A DNA stretch of 64,000 bases, taken from positions 29,324 to 93,323 of the forward strand of contig JAUJMV010000011.1 of NCBI GenBank assembly GCA_030446685.1, read 5' to 3'. The translations under genes were made by a program, and so were the position numbers. Position 1 is the stretch's first letter; every line of letters begins with the position of its first letter. Positions 1 to 7,880 of the stretch are shown here, piece after piece. This stretch comes from Thermomicrobiales bacterium (GTDB lineage Bacteria; Chloroflexota; Chloroflexia; Thermomicrobiales; CADCWN01). The notes under the pieces were generated by a model, which was not told the DNA's origin, ran no database searches, and saw only the letters and a program-made list of their open reading frames with translations.

Positions 1-2
1 CC

Positions 3-1040
3 GAGAATCCCCTCTTGCGCACGCTCGGCTTCCTCTTCTACCGCCAGCACGTCCCCCCGGCCCCGAGCAGCGACGTCGACATCGCCTACGGCCCGAGCCT
101 CGCCGCGCGCCTCTTCCCGCCCCCCCCGGCGCAGGGGCCGTTCGGCCTGGGCGAGCGCGCCGGGCAGGGCCGCGCGCCCGGCCAGTTCGACCGGCCGCGC
201 GGCGTCGCCACCGGGCGCGACGGCTCCGTCTACGTCGTCGACATGGGCAACGCGCGCGTCCAGCAGTTCGCGCGCGACGGCGCGTTCGTCCGCCAGTTCG
301 GCGCCCCCGGCCGCGGCGACGGCCAGTTCCAGCGCGAGCGGCAGCTCGGCCCGACCGGCATCGCCACCGACCGCGACGGCTTCGTCTACGTCGCGGACAC
401 CTGGAACCACCGCATCCAGAAGTTCACTCCGGAGGGCGCGTTCGTCGCCAAGTGGGGCGCCTACAACAACCTGGTCACCCCCGCCCCCGGCGCGGCCGCC
501 GGCGACCGGCAGGGCTTCTACGGCCCGCGCGGGGTCGCGGTCGCCCCGAACGGCGAGGTCTACGTGACCGACACCGGCAACGCGCGCGTCCAGGTCTTCA
601 CCGGGGAGGGCCAGTTCCTGCGCGAGTTCGGCCAGAAGGGGGCCGGGCCGGGCGGGCTGAACGAGCCGGTCGGCATCGCCCTCAGCGCCGACGGGTCGCG
701 CGTCTTCGTCGCCGACAGCGCCAACGCGCGGATCGCCGTCTTCGACCCGCAGGGCCAGCCGGTGGCGCAGTACGCCGTCCCCTCCTGGCAGGGCCGGACC
801 TACTTCGAGCCCTACCTGGCGCTCGACGCCGAGGGGAACCTCTACACGACCAGTTCGGCCACCCGCCAGTTGCTGAAGCTCAGTCGCGAGGGCCAGGTCG
901 TCGCCAGCAGCACCGGCAACGAGGCGGACGGCCTCCTCGCCGCCCCGATCGGCGTCGCGGTCGCCCCCGACGGCCGCGTCTACGTCACCGACAACGCCCG
1001 CAACTACGTCGCCCGCCTCGCCCCGCTCCCCAACCGCTGA
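3..1040 (+). CDS. NHL-repeat protein, C-terminal part (5' end cut by window edge)
   Basis: The reading frame is open from the left edge, so the gene starts outside the window. About 340 residues are visible. After a short basic/aromatic stretch (residues 1-45, perhaps the end of a membrane domain) come five or six NHL beta-propeller units of about 45 residues. Each has the pattern 'RPRGVATGRDGSVYVVD..NARVQ', for example GVAVAPNGEVYVTDTGNARV. NHL propellers bind proteins, RNA or glycans and are often extracytoplasmic in bacteria. The propeller is followed directly by a stop, so this is the true C-terminus. In Chloroflexota such propellers are often fused behind membrane glycosyltransferase-like domains; that upstream part cannot be seen here. 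The substrate is unknown. Confidence 0.8.
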   Translation, partial: ENPLLRTLGFLFYRQHVPPAPSSDVDIAYGPSLAARLFPPPPAQGPFGLGERAGQGRAPGQFDRPRGVATGRDGSVYVVDMGNARVQQFARDGAFVRQFGAPGRGDGQFQRERQLGPTGIATDRDGFVYVADTWNHRIQKFTPEGAFVAKWGAYNNLVTPAPGAAAGDRQGFYGPRGVAVAPNGEVYVTDTGNARVQVFTGEGQFLREFGQKGAGPGGLNEPVGIALSADGSRVFVADSANARIAVFDPQGQPVAQYAVPSWQGRTYFEPYLALDAEGNLYTTSSATRQLLKLSREGQVVASSTGNEADGLLAAPIGVAVAPDGRVYVTDNARNYVARLAPLPNR

Positions 1041-1105
1041 GGAGCTGTTCGTTCCGTTCGACGGGCACCTCGGACGAAGTTCCGGCAACGCATAGGGGTG
1101 GCTTG

Positions 1106-1387
1106 GTGGAGGCCAAAGAGCAAATCATCACCTGCTCCAAGGACATCCTCAGCGGTATCCCGGTGTTCGCCGGGACGCGCGTCCCGACCCGCAACCTCTT
1201 CGATTACCTCGAAGCCGGCGACCGTCTGGACGACTTCCTCGACGATTTCCCCTCCGTGACCCGCGAACAGGCGACGGCGGTCTTGGAGCTGGCGAAGTCC
1301 GCCATCCTCGCCGAGTACGACGCGGAAACAGCAGCCGACTCTCGCCTGGTGGTCGCGGCTGTCCCCGGGAAGGGGTGGCGCTCGTAG
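1106..1387 (+). CDS. DUF433-family antitoxin-like protein
   Basis: A 93-residue protein with the DUF433 core 'DILSGIPVFAGTRVPTRNLF' followed by 'DDFLDDFPSVTREQATAVLE'. This is a winged-helix-like fold typical of antitoxins that pair with DUF5615 PIN-like toxins. GTG at 1106 is preceded by a purine-rich AGGGGT at about seven bases; TTG at 1103 is an alternative. No DUF5615 partner follows. The next gene is a broken PIN/AbrB module on the opposite strand, so this is an orphan or has lost its toxin. Two more DUF433 genes lie at 59982 and 63730. Confidence 0.8.
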   Translation: MEAKEQIITCSKDILSGIPVFAGTRVPTRNLFDYLEAGDRLDDFLDDFPSVTREQATAVLELAKSAILAEYDAETAADSRLVVAAVPGKGWRS

Positions 1388-1394
1388 CGGCGGC

Positions 1395-1810
1395 TCAGGG
1401 CTCGCGCCGGTTGAGCCAGGGGAAGCGGTCGAAATCGCGATCGAACGAGTAGAGATCGGTCGCCCCTTCGCGCTCCATCGCGGCGACGAGCAGGGCATCA
1501 CCGAAGTCCAGCGTCACACTCCCCGTCAGGCTCAACGCGCGAAGCACTGCCGCTTGTTCTCCACCAGGAAGTGCGGCAACTGCACGAGCGGTGCCAGGAG
1601 CGCGGCGACCTCCGGCCGCGGCAGCCGGTAGGTGCGCGGCGAGGCGAGCACGAAGACCGCATCGGCGATCACGGTATAGGGCGCCGCGACGGTCAGTTGC
1701 CCATCCTCCACGGCGCGGAGGAGCGCGCGGGCTGCGGGCTGCTTCGCCGGGTCGTCGCCGGTGACCAGCCGAATGATGACGTCGGTGTCGACCCATGGCA
1801 CGCTCATCAC
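1395..1810 (-). pseudogene. PIN-domain (VapC-like) toxin, frameshifted
   Basis: The N-terminal half (from 1810) reads 'VPWVDTDVIIRLVTGDD', the first acidic motif of PIN ribonucleases, and continues to 'LPHFLVE'. The C-terminal half lies in another frame and reads 'TLDFGDALLVAAMEREGA' and 'DLYSFDRDFDRFPWL', the third and fourth PIN motifs, ending at 1395. The frame changes near 1560, in an AGAACAAG stretch, by one base. Joined, it is a normal-length VapC of about 138 residues acting as an Mg-dependent RNase. Its start overlaps the stop of the AbrB antitoxin gene, the usual antitoxin-toxin order. The break may be a sequence error, since many genes here carry one-base shifts. Confidence 0.75.
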
Positions 1811-2080
1811 TCGCCTTGTTTCCGTAGCACCTCCGCGACATGGTCTTCTCGCGCCAGTTCCCGCATCTCATGCCAGGGCCGGAGTTTCTCGCAGCTTCCC
1901 GGCGCGACCGACAACGTCAGTGGCGTCAACGTTCTGGTGTTCAAGGGGCGGCGCGGTGGAGTCGCGCAGGGTGAGGCGGAGCTTGTCGCCAATGTCCAGT
2001 TGGAGCCGTCGCCGCACCTCAGCCGGCAACGTGAGCTGGCCCTTGCTACTCAACGTGACGGTGTATTCGCTGTTCATCAT
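1807..2080 (-). pseudogene. AbrB/MazE-type antitoxin, frameshifted
   Basis: Starts at ATG 2080 (or 2077) behind a GAGG ribosome site. It reads 'YTVTLSSKGQLTLPAEVRRR' then 'LQLDIGDKLRLTLRD', a canonical swapped-hairpin AbrB DNA-binding domain. The C-terminal part, 'LRPWHEMRELAREDHVAEVL', is in a different frame, so a one-base shift lies near 1885-1895. It ends at 1807, overlapping the PIN toxin start by four bases. It would neutralise the adjacent PIN toxin and repress the shared promoter. The 5' half of this gene was duplicated (see 2637). Confidence 0.75.
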
Positions 2081-2636
2081 CGGTAACCTCGGCCACGGAA
2101 GTAAGACAAGTAGCATCTTGCGCGGTCCAGCAGCGCGCATCGGGCGGGCGCGCCGGGGGCTGTTGATCACCGCCTGCGCGTCAGCAGCGCGCGTCATCGT
2201 GGATGAGCGAGTCGTCGTGCCGCCGCTGGGTCGTAGTACGATGGCGCCATGACAACTGGCCGCCATGCCGTGCGCCGCCGATTGATGAACCGCGATCCCG
2301 TGGCGCGCGGATGATGGCGCGCGTGACCGAATGTGCAGCAGTTCCCGATCTCATGACCGCGCGCCACCCGGCAGCCGGTAGGTGCGCCCTGACGGGGCGC
2401 CGAGGGGTATGGGGCTCCTCGCGACCGCCCGACCGCGCGCGAGGCGCGATCGTACCGGCAACTTCGCCGCGTCGAGGCCGGTGACGATGCGTGCAGGTGC
2501 TCGGCTCGCCGATCGGCGCAGGACGGCGACGCGGGCCGGGGCGCGAGCTTGTCGCGCCGGTCTGGACGCGCCGCAACGTCGCTGCGCCGGCAGGTCGCGC
2601 GCGGGGGGTGCCGCTGGAGTTCGAGCGTCCCGTCAT
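1963..2636. repeat. Tandem duplication, copy A (antitoxin 5' part, promoter region, lutC 5' part)
   Basis: Bases 1963-2302 align nearly base for base with 2637-2950. Shared landmarks are the antitoxin segment 'GCGCAGGGTGAGGCGGAGCT' and the ATGACAACTGGCCGCCATGC start region. Further on, 2480-2625 still resembles lutC bases 3085-3220, including GTGCCGCTGGAG. Copy A is the more decayed: it has no long reading frame. The stretch 2270-2630 holds no gene I can support apart from this remnant. Confidence 0.75.
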
Positions 2637-2759
2637 CGCGCAGGGTGAGGCGGAGCTTGTCGCCAATGTCCAGTTGGCGCCTTCGCCCTAACCTCAGCCG
2701 GCAACGTGAGCTGGCCCTTGCCTCTCAACGTGACGGGTATTCGCTGCGTATCCTCCCAT
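2637..2759 (-). pseudogene. AbrB antitoxin N-terminal remnant
   Basis: Minus-strand reading gives 'RIPVTLRGKGQLTLPAEVR' and then loses frame ('AKAPTGHWRQ'). This is the same AbrB core as at 2080, with extra substitutions and without the ATG or C-terminal half. It is a by-product of the duplication and is almost certainly not functional. Confidence 0.65.
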
Positions 2760-3225
2760 CGGCGCGGCCACGTAAGACAAGTGTATACGCATCTTCCGCG
2801 CGTCCAGCAGCCGCGGTCATCGTACACACGCCTGCGCCTGAGGCAGGCGCCCGACGTGATTTGTCGCCGCTGGTGGGGCGTAGTACGATAGCGGCATGAC
2901 AACTGGCCGCCATGCCGTGCGCCGCCGATTGATGAACCGCGATCCCGTGCGGAGGATAGCCGCCCATGACCGCGAATGTCGATCGCCCGGCCGCGCGCCA
3001 CCCACGCCGCCCTGACCGACCACTTCGCCGATCGAGCGGGCAAGCTGGGGGTACGGGTCCACCGGGTCGGCGGTCTGGACGAGATCGCCGCCCTCGCCGC
3101 CGGGCTGGTCGCGGCGGACGGCGACGCGGGGCGGGGCGCGATCATCGCGCCGGGGCTCGACGCGGCGCACCCGGACCTGCGCCGGCAACTCGCGGCGCGC
3201 GGGGTGCCGCTGGAGGCGCTCGACG
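2637..3225. repeat. Tandem duplication, copy B
   Basis: Direct partner of 1963-2636, starting at the same GCGCAGGGTGAGG sequence. It carries a relic of the AbrB antitoxin N-terminus and the start of the better preserved lutC copy. Its left junction fuses a lutC fragment (coding 'GVPLEFER') to the antitoxin segment, which is the expected scar of a tandem duplication of about 0.65 kb. Confidence 0.7.
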
Positions 3226-3438
3226 CGACGACCCCGGCCGACACCCTCGGCGTGGCCGAGATGTCGTGGCCGACCCGCCGGCCGACCGGCTGGTGCGGAT
3301 GCTCTCGGCACCTCGTCATCCTCGACGCCGCCGGTCCCGGGCCTCGACGAGGCGGGCGAGCGGCTGGGCGCGCTCGTCGCGATCCTCGACGGTCGGCGCG
3401 CCGGTCCCGCCGAGCTGCCGTCGACCCCCGTCGCTTGA
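2966..3438 (+). pseudogene. lutC: LutC-like LUD-domain protein, frameshifted
   Basis: ATG 2966 follows GGAGG at a good distance. Restored across frames it reads 'LTDHFADRAGKLGVRVHRVG', then 'IIAPGLDAAHPDLRRQLAAR', then 'VPGLDEAGERLGALVAILDG', ending with TGA at 3438. This is the layout of LutC, the small LUD-domain subunit of the lactate-oxidation complex LutABC. At least two frame changes are needed (near 2995 and 3270-3340). The LutB-LutA fusion lies 1.3 kb downstream on the same strand, which supports the call. The central nucleotide-binding part is short, so real decay is possible as well as sequence error. Confidence 0.55.
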
Positions 3439-3450
3439 CGGAGGTCCGCC

Positions 3451-4082
3451 ATGACGCCCAGCTCGCCCGGCGCCTCCGGGCCGCACCCCGACCTCGCGGC
3501 CCGCATCGCCGCCAGCGTCGCCGACATCGCGCGGGGCGGTGCGGCCCGGACCAGGTGGACGTGCTCCAGCAGCGCACCCTCTTCGACCGCCCGCGGCGCG
3601 CATCGGCCGGCCCGCCGAGTTGCCTGGCCGTCGTCCGTGGCGCCGGCGGGGGCCGACACCCTCGTGCTCGCCGAAGCGGGCCGCGCGGACGGCGAGGAGG
3701 AATGGCGCCTGATGGGGTACGTCAGCAGGGGCATCGGCGGCCCCGGCCCGACACGGGAGCCGGTCGCGGCCGCCCTGAGCGTGATGCCCGGAGCCGGCCT
3801 CAACTTCGGCGCCGTGATCGCCGATCCGCACATCGCGACGCTGCGGATCGACCTCGCCGACGGCACGACGATCGAGGACGCCATTATCGACGGGAGCACC
3901 CTGGCACTGGCGCCCTTCGATTCGCCCGCCGCCTGGGCAGAGGATGCGACCGTCCGCCTGCTCGACCGCCAGGGCAAGGAATTGCTCTCGCAGGCCGTCT
4001 CCGTGAACCCCGCCCCGCCGCCGGGGACCCCGATCCCCGCCCGGCGGGGCGGGCCGGGTCAGCCGGCCCGGTCGGGCTGTAG
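3451..4082 (+). pseudogene. Unrecognised protein, frameshifted
   Basis: ATG 3451 lies six bases behind GGAGG and thirteen bases after the lutC stop, so it is cotranscribed. It begins 'PHPDLAARIAASVADIARGG', passes through a second frame ('DQVDVLQQRTLFDRP') and returns to the first ('ADTLVLAEAGRADGEEEWRL'). The clearest part is 'LNFGAVIADPHIATLRIDLA' to 'DATVRLLDRQGKELLSQAV', which looks like a beta-rich surface or binding domain. The first frame has no stop until 4524 and runs through an intergenic repeat; another frame stops at 4082, the likely end. I do not recognise a family. Confidence 0.45.
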
Positions 4083-4219
4083 GGGCAGGCACGGGGGCCT
4101 GCCCGCGTTGCCCGCCACCGACGTGGCTGATCGGGCGTGGTGCCGAACCGCCGCAAGCCGTTGCCCACCTACTGCGTCGGTGGTCGGCCACGCGGGCAGG
4201 CACAGGGCATGCCCCTGCA
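4078..4219. repeat. Palindromic intergenic repeat (GTAGGGGCAGGC family)
   Basis: Begins TGTAGGGGCAGGCACGGGGG and ends with the opposite orientation (GCAGGCAC...GCCCCTGCAC) about 130 bases later. Related elements occur at 21302 and 28957. It can fold into a long hairpin and is non-coding. Confidence 0.7.
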
Positions 4220-4247
4220 CGACTACGACCTGGAGGGAATCACCGCT

Positions 4248-4760
4248 ATGGCTCTCAGGCAGCGACTCTTCGGCCTGGCCGCCGGCGCCTTCTTCGAGCG
4301 CCCGGCCAGGAAGCTCACCCTCGACGCGCTCGCCGCGCGGCTGGTCTCCGGCGGCGCGACCGTCGAGGAGCGCGCCGCGGCGGCGGCCGACACGCCGGCG
4401 AACCGGCGGCACCTGGCCCACATCATCGGGATCGAGCGGTGGGGGCAGCGCCGCCTGCGGACCCTGCTCGGCGAGCCGCCCGCGTCGGACGAGAGCGACG
4501 CCTACCAGCCGGCCGAGGGGCTGACGCTGGACGACCTGCGCGCCGCCTTCCGCGCCGCGCGCGAGGAGACCGCCGCGCTCGCGGCCGCGATCGTCCGCGC
4601 CGGGGTGCCGCGCGAGCGCACTGCGCCGCACAACGATTTCGGGCCGTTGAGCGTGGGCGGCTGGCTGCTCTACCTGACCGACCACGCCACGCGGGAGAGC
4701 ACGCGCCTCCGGCCCGCGGGTCGGGCGGGGGCGGGCGACCGGCGGGGGGTGCGGGCATGA
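4248..4760 (+). CDS. DinB-like superfamily protein
   Basis: A 170-residue protein starting at ATG 4248, ten bases after GGAGGG. It contains 'NRRHLAHIIGIERWGQRRLR' and 'GPLSVGGWLLYLTDHATRES'. The spaced histidines (first in HLAHIIG, last in TDHATRES) match the metal-binding triad of the DinB/YfiT four-helix bundle. Members are metal-dependent thiol transferases or hydrolases; the substrate here is unknown. Its stop overlaps the ATG of the LutB-LutA fusion (ATGA), so the two are translationally coupled and probably act in the same operon. Confidence 0.75.
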   Translation: MALRQRLFGLAAGAFFERPARKLTLDALAARLVSGGATVEERAAAAADTPANRRHLAHIIGIERWGQRRLRTLLGEPPASDESDAYQPAEGLTLDDLRAAFRAAREETAALAAAIVRAGVPRERTAPHNDFGPLSVGGWLLYLTDHATRESTRLRPAGRAGAGDRRGVRA

Positions 4761-7249
4761 GCGCGAACGGGCGAGAGGCGGGTCGCGGGCGGGGCTGGGT
4801 GGCGCTGGCGGCGGTGGCCGGCGGCGCCCTCGCCGGGATGCGGGCGCGGCGCGCGCTGACGCCGCCGGACGAGCGCGAGCGGCCGGTCGCACACGCCGGG
4901 CAGAACCACCTGCCCGAGCCGTTCGCCGCGCGCTACCGCCAGGCACTCGCCGACGAGCGGATGCGCGCCGGGCTGCTGCGCTTCCAGCGCCTCTGGCGCA
5001 ACAATCGCGACACCAGCTTCGCCGAGTACGCCGACAGCGAGGAGATGGGTCAAATCTACGGCCGGGGGCCGGCGCCGACCGGCGTGGCCGAGGGGACCGG
5101 CGCGGCGGCGGCGATCGCGGGCGAGGAGCTGGCGCGCGCGGGGCGCACCTTCGAGGAGCTGCGCGACCGGCTGGCCGCGGTCAAGGACGAGGTCATCGCC
5201 AACCGGGAGGCGTACTTCGCCCGCTTCAAGGCGGCGGCGGAGCGGGCCGGCGCGACCGTCTACGAGAGCGCCAGCGCCGAGGACGCCAACCGCTACATCG
5301 CCGACCTCTGCCGGCGCAAGGGGATCGCCCACCTCGCCAAGTCGAAATCGATGGTCAGCGAGGAGATCGGCCTGACCCCCTACCTGGAGGAGCGCGGCAT
5401 CCGCATCGCCGAGACCGACCTGGGCGAGTGGCTGGTCCAGCTCGCCACCGAGCGCCCCTCGCACATCATCGCCCCCGCCGTCCACATGGACCGCTTCCGG
5501 ACGGCCGAGCTGCTGACGGCGGCGACCGGCGAGCGGCTCGACCCGGACGACATCGGCGGGCAGGTCCGCGCCGCCCGCCGCACGCTGCGCCGCGAGTTCC
5601 TCGCCGCCAGCCTCGGGGTCAGCGGGGCCAACGCGCTGGTCGCCGAGACCGGCTCGATGATGCTGGTCACCAACGAGGGCAACGCCGAACTGGTCACCTC
5701 CCTCCCGGACATCCACGTCGTCCTGGTTGGGAGGGAGAAGCTGCTGCCGACGCTGGCCGACGCGATGCTCCAGATGCGGCTGCTGGCGCGCTCCGCCACC
5801 GGGCAGGCGATCTCGGTCTACACCACCTTCGTCTCCGGCCCCGACCGCCCCGGCAAGGAGCTGCACTACGTCTTCGTCGACAACGGCCGCAGTGCGATGG
5901 CCGCCGACCCCGACTTCACCGAGGCGCTGCGCTGCATCCGCTGCGGGGCCTGCGCCGACGTCTGCCCGCCCTACCAGGTCGTCGGCGGGCACGCCTTCGG
6001 CTACGTCTACTCGGGCGCGATCGGCCTCGTCAACACGCCCTTCCACCACGGGCTGGCGAACGCCGCCGGGCCGCAGTCGCTCTGTGTCTCCTGCAACGCC
6101 TGCGCGACCGTCTGCCCGGTCGCCATCCCGCTGCCGCGCCAGATCCTCGACGTGCGCCGCCGGGTGGTGGAGGCCTACGGCCTCCCCTGGTACAAGCGCC
6201 CGGTGCTGGAACTCTGGTCCAACCCGGCCCTCTTCGACCGCGCCGCCCGCCTCGCCGCCCGCCTCGCGAAGCCGCTCGCCGCGCCGGACAGCGTCTTCAT
6301 CCGCCGGCTGCCCGGCGCGGACGACTACCAGCGCTGGCGCAGCCTGCCGGTCCCGGCCAGGGAGCCGGCGCGCGACCGCCTCTTCGGCGGCGCGGCCTCC
6401 GGCGTCGCCGAGGCGCCGGTCCTCGCGCCGCCCCTCATCGCGACCGGCGCGACCGGCACGCGCGTGGCCTACTTCATCCAGTGCTTCACCGACCGCCTCT
6501 ACCCGGCGATGGCCGAGGCGACGGTGCGGATCATGCAGGCGTGCGGCGCGCGGGTCGTGGTGCCGGTCGCCCAGCACTGCTGCGGCCTCCCGGCGTTCGA
6601 CTCGGGCGACTGGGAGCGCGCGAAGGGGATGGCGAAGGCGACGATCGAGGGCCTGGAGGCCGCCGACGCCGACTGGATCGTCACGGCGGGCGCCTCCTGC
6701 GCGGTGGCGATCGGCCACGACTACGCCCACCTCTTCAGGGATGAGCCCGGCTGGCGCGCGCGCGCCGAGGCCCTGGCCGCGCGCACCCTCGACCTGACCT
6801 CCTTCCTGACGCGCGTCGCCGACCTCCCCGACGGAGCGCTGCACGCGCCGGGCGGCGCCTCGGTGACCTACCACAACTTCTGCCAGTCGCACAACGTCCT
6901 CGGGCTGCGCGAGGAGCCGCGCCGCCTGATCGAGCGGACCATGGGGCTGGAACTGGTCGAATTGCCCGAGGCGGCCGTCTGCTGCGGTTTCGGCGGCTCG
7001 GTCTCCGCCGACTACCCCCACCTGGCCGAGCAGATCCTCGCGCGCAAGCTGGAGAACGTCGACCGCACCGGCGCCGGCACGCTCGTCACCGACAACCCCG
7101 GCTGCATCATGCACCTGCGCGGCGGCATAGACGCCTCCGGGCGCGCCGTCCGCGTGCTGCACCTCGTCGAACTCCTCGACGAGCGCCTGCGCGCCCGCTT
7201 CCCCGCCGCCTTCGGCCCGCACACCCAGCCCGCCGCCGCGGCCGACTGA
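4757..7249 (+). CDS. LutB-LutA fusion: LUD domain, two 4Fe-4S motifs, two CCG domains
   Basis: An 830-residue protein. An N-terminal hydrophobic stretch (about residues 12-28) precedes a LUD domain with 'GVSGANALVAETGSMMLVTN' (near 295-315), typical of LutB/YkgF. Next is a twin ferredoxin-type domain: 'CIRCGACADVCPP' (near 393) and 'CVSCNACATVCPV' (near 442). The last third holds two cysteine-rich CCG domains ending 'CCGLPAFDSGD' (near 607) and 'CCGFGGSVSADYP' (near 742), as in LutA/GlpC. LutA and LutB are normally separate subunits that oxidise L-lactate to pyruvate; here they are one chain. A broken lutC lies upstream. Lactate is the best-supported substrate by family, but other 2-hydroxy acids are possible. 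The start overlaps the DinB-like stop. Confidence 0.88.
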   Translation: MSANGREAGRGRGWVALAAVAGGALAGMRARRALTPPDERERPVAHAGQNHLPEPFAARYRQALADERMRAGLLRFQRLWRNNRDTSFAEYADSEEMGQIYGRGPAPTGVAEGTGAAAAIAGEELARAGRTFEELRDRLAAVKDEVIANREAYFARFKAAAERAGATVYESASAEDANRYIADLCRRKGIAHLAKSKSMVSEEIGLTPYLEERGIRIAETDLGEWLVQLATERPSHIIAPAVHMDRFRTAELLTAATGERLDPDDIGGQVRAARRTLRREFLAASLGVSGANALVAETGSMMLVTNEGNAELVTSLPDIHVVLVGREKLLPTLADAMLQMRLLARSATGQAISVYTTFVSGPDRPGKELHYVFVDNGRSAMAADPDFTEALRCIRCGACADVCPPYQVVGGHAFGYVYSGAIGLVNTPFHHGLANAAGPQSLCVSCNACATVCPVAIPLPRQILDVRRRVVEAYGLPWYKRPVLELWSNPALFDRAARLAARLAKPLAAPDSVFIRRLPGADDYQRWRSLPVPAREPARDRLFGGAASGVAEAPVLAPPLIATGATGTRVAYFIQCFTDRLYPAMAEATVRIMQACGARVVVPVAQHCCGLPAFDSGDWERAKGMAKATIEGLEAADADWIVTAGASCAVAIGHDYAHLFRDEPGWRARAEALAARTLDLTSFLTRVADLPDGALHAPGGASVTYHNFCQSHNVLGLREEPRRLIERTMGLELVELPEAAVCCGFGGSVSADYPHLAEQILARKLENVDRTGAGTLVTDNPGCIMHLRGGIDASGRAVRVLHLVELLDERLRARFPAAFGPHTQPAAAAD

Positions 7250-7635
7250 AGCACGAATCTGCAGCCCGTGACGGCAGGGAACCGCCGCGGGGGTTGTGGT
7301 CAAGTTGCGGTCGCGAACTGGGGACAGGATTTCCCCCTGTCATCCTGAGCGCAACGAAGGATCGGTGTCCGAGAAGAAGGGATGGATGGCACCCGCGCGG
7401 CGGGCAAGTGACCCAGCGCCTCGGAAACCGATCCTTCGCCACGCTCGCAAGGATGACAGGGACAGCGCGCAGACCAGCACCTTCAATGCAAGTGAGTCCG
7501 TGTCAATGGTGACTGAAGGGCTACAGAATGTGGGCCAAGTGCATCTCGCATACCATCGTGATAAACTGTCAAGGGCAACGTTCATGTCGTCCGGACGCCC
7601 GCGGAGCTACCCTCATGAGCGAAAGGAACTAGCTC
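7250..7635. other. Intergenic region with a paired CATCCTGAGC repeat
   Basis: No supported gene. An inverted pair occupies 7338-7460: CTGTCATCCTGAGCGCAACG on the left and its near complement (CGCAAGGATGACAGG) on the right. The same family occurs at 30364-30473. Confidence 0.6.
7338..7460. repeat. Inverted intergenic repeat (CATCCTGAGC family)
   Basis: Left arm 'TGTCATCCTGAGCGCAACGA' and right arm 'CCACGCTCGCAAGGATGACA' face each other across about 90 bases. The element can fold into a long hairpin and encodes nothing convincing. A second member is at 30364. Confidence 0.7.
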
Positions 7636-7880
7636 GTGACCATCCCGATCGGCCGCTACCAATTGTCGACCACCCATCAGTGCTGGAGGACCCGGGGATG
7701 TATGCAATCCTCGACGTGCATGCCGGTCGTTACCGCGTCCTCGACATCGGGGAATCCGCCCAGGTCCGCACGCGGGTGTCGGAGGCCGTGGCTGTCCACT
7801 ACAACCGCTTTGGCGTCGAGCAAAAGCTGCGCGGCCAGTTCAATCCTGGCAACGCTAACGAACAACCAAATCGACGCTCA
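7636..7880 (+). pseudogene. Remnant of a small GIY-YIG-like protein
   Basis: GTG 7636 starts 'TIPIGRYQLS'. After a frame change the sequence reads 'DPGMYAILDVHAGRYRVLDI' and 'GESAQVRTRVSEAVAVHYN', then 'QKLRGQFNP'. The G-(M/V)-Y-A...DIGES...R pattern matches short GIY-YIG-like proteins of about 100 residues. The central segment between the GES motif and the C-terminal QFNP motif is shortened. It overlaps the 3' end of the opposite-strand J-like/SH3 gene, so it is probably a decaying leftover. Confidence 0.45.

Noticed and set aside
4670-7303. 877-residue open frame opposite the LutB-LutA gene
   Set aside because: A shadow of a GC-rich gene; composition is Gly/Arg/Asp-rich without motifs.
7294-7512. 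Small open frames reading HPERNEGSV-type peptides
   Set aside because: They run through the CATCCTGAGC inverted repeat; such peptides are classic artefacts of that repeat.
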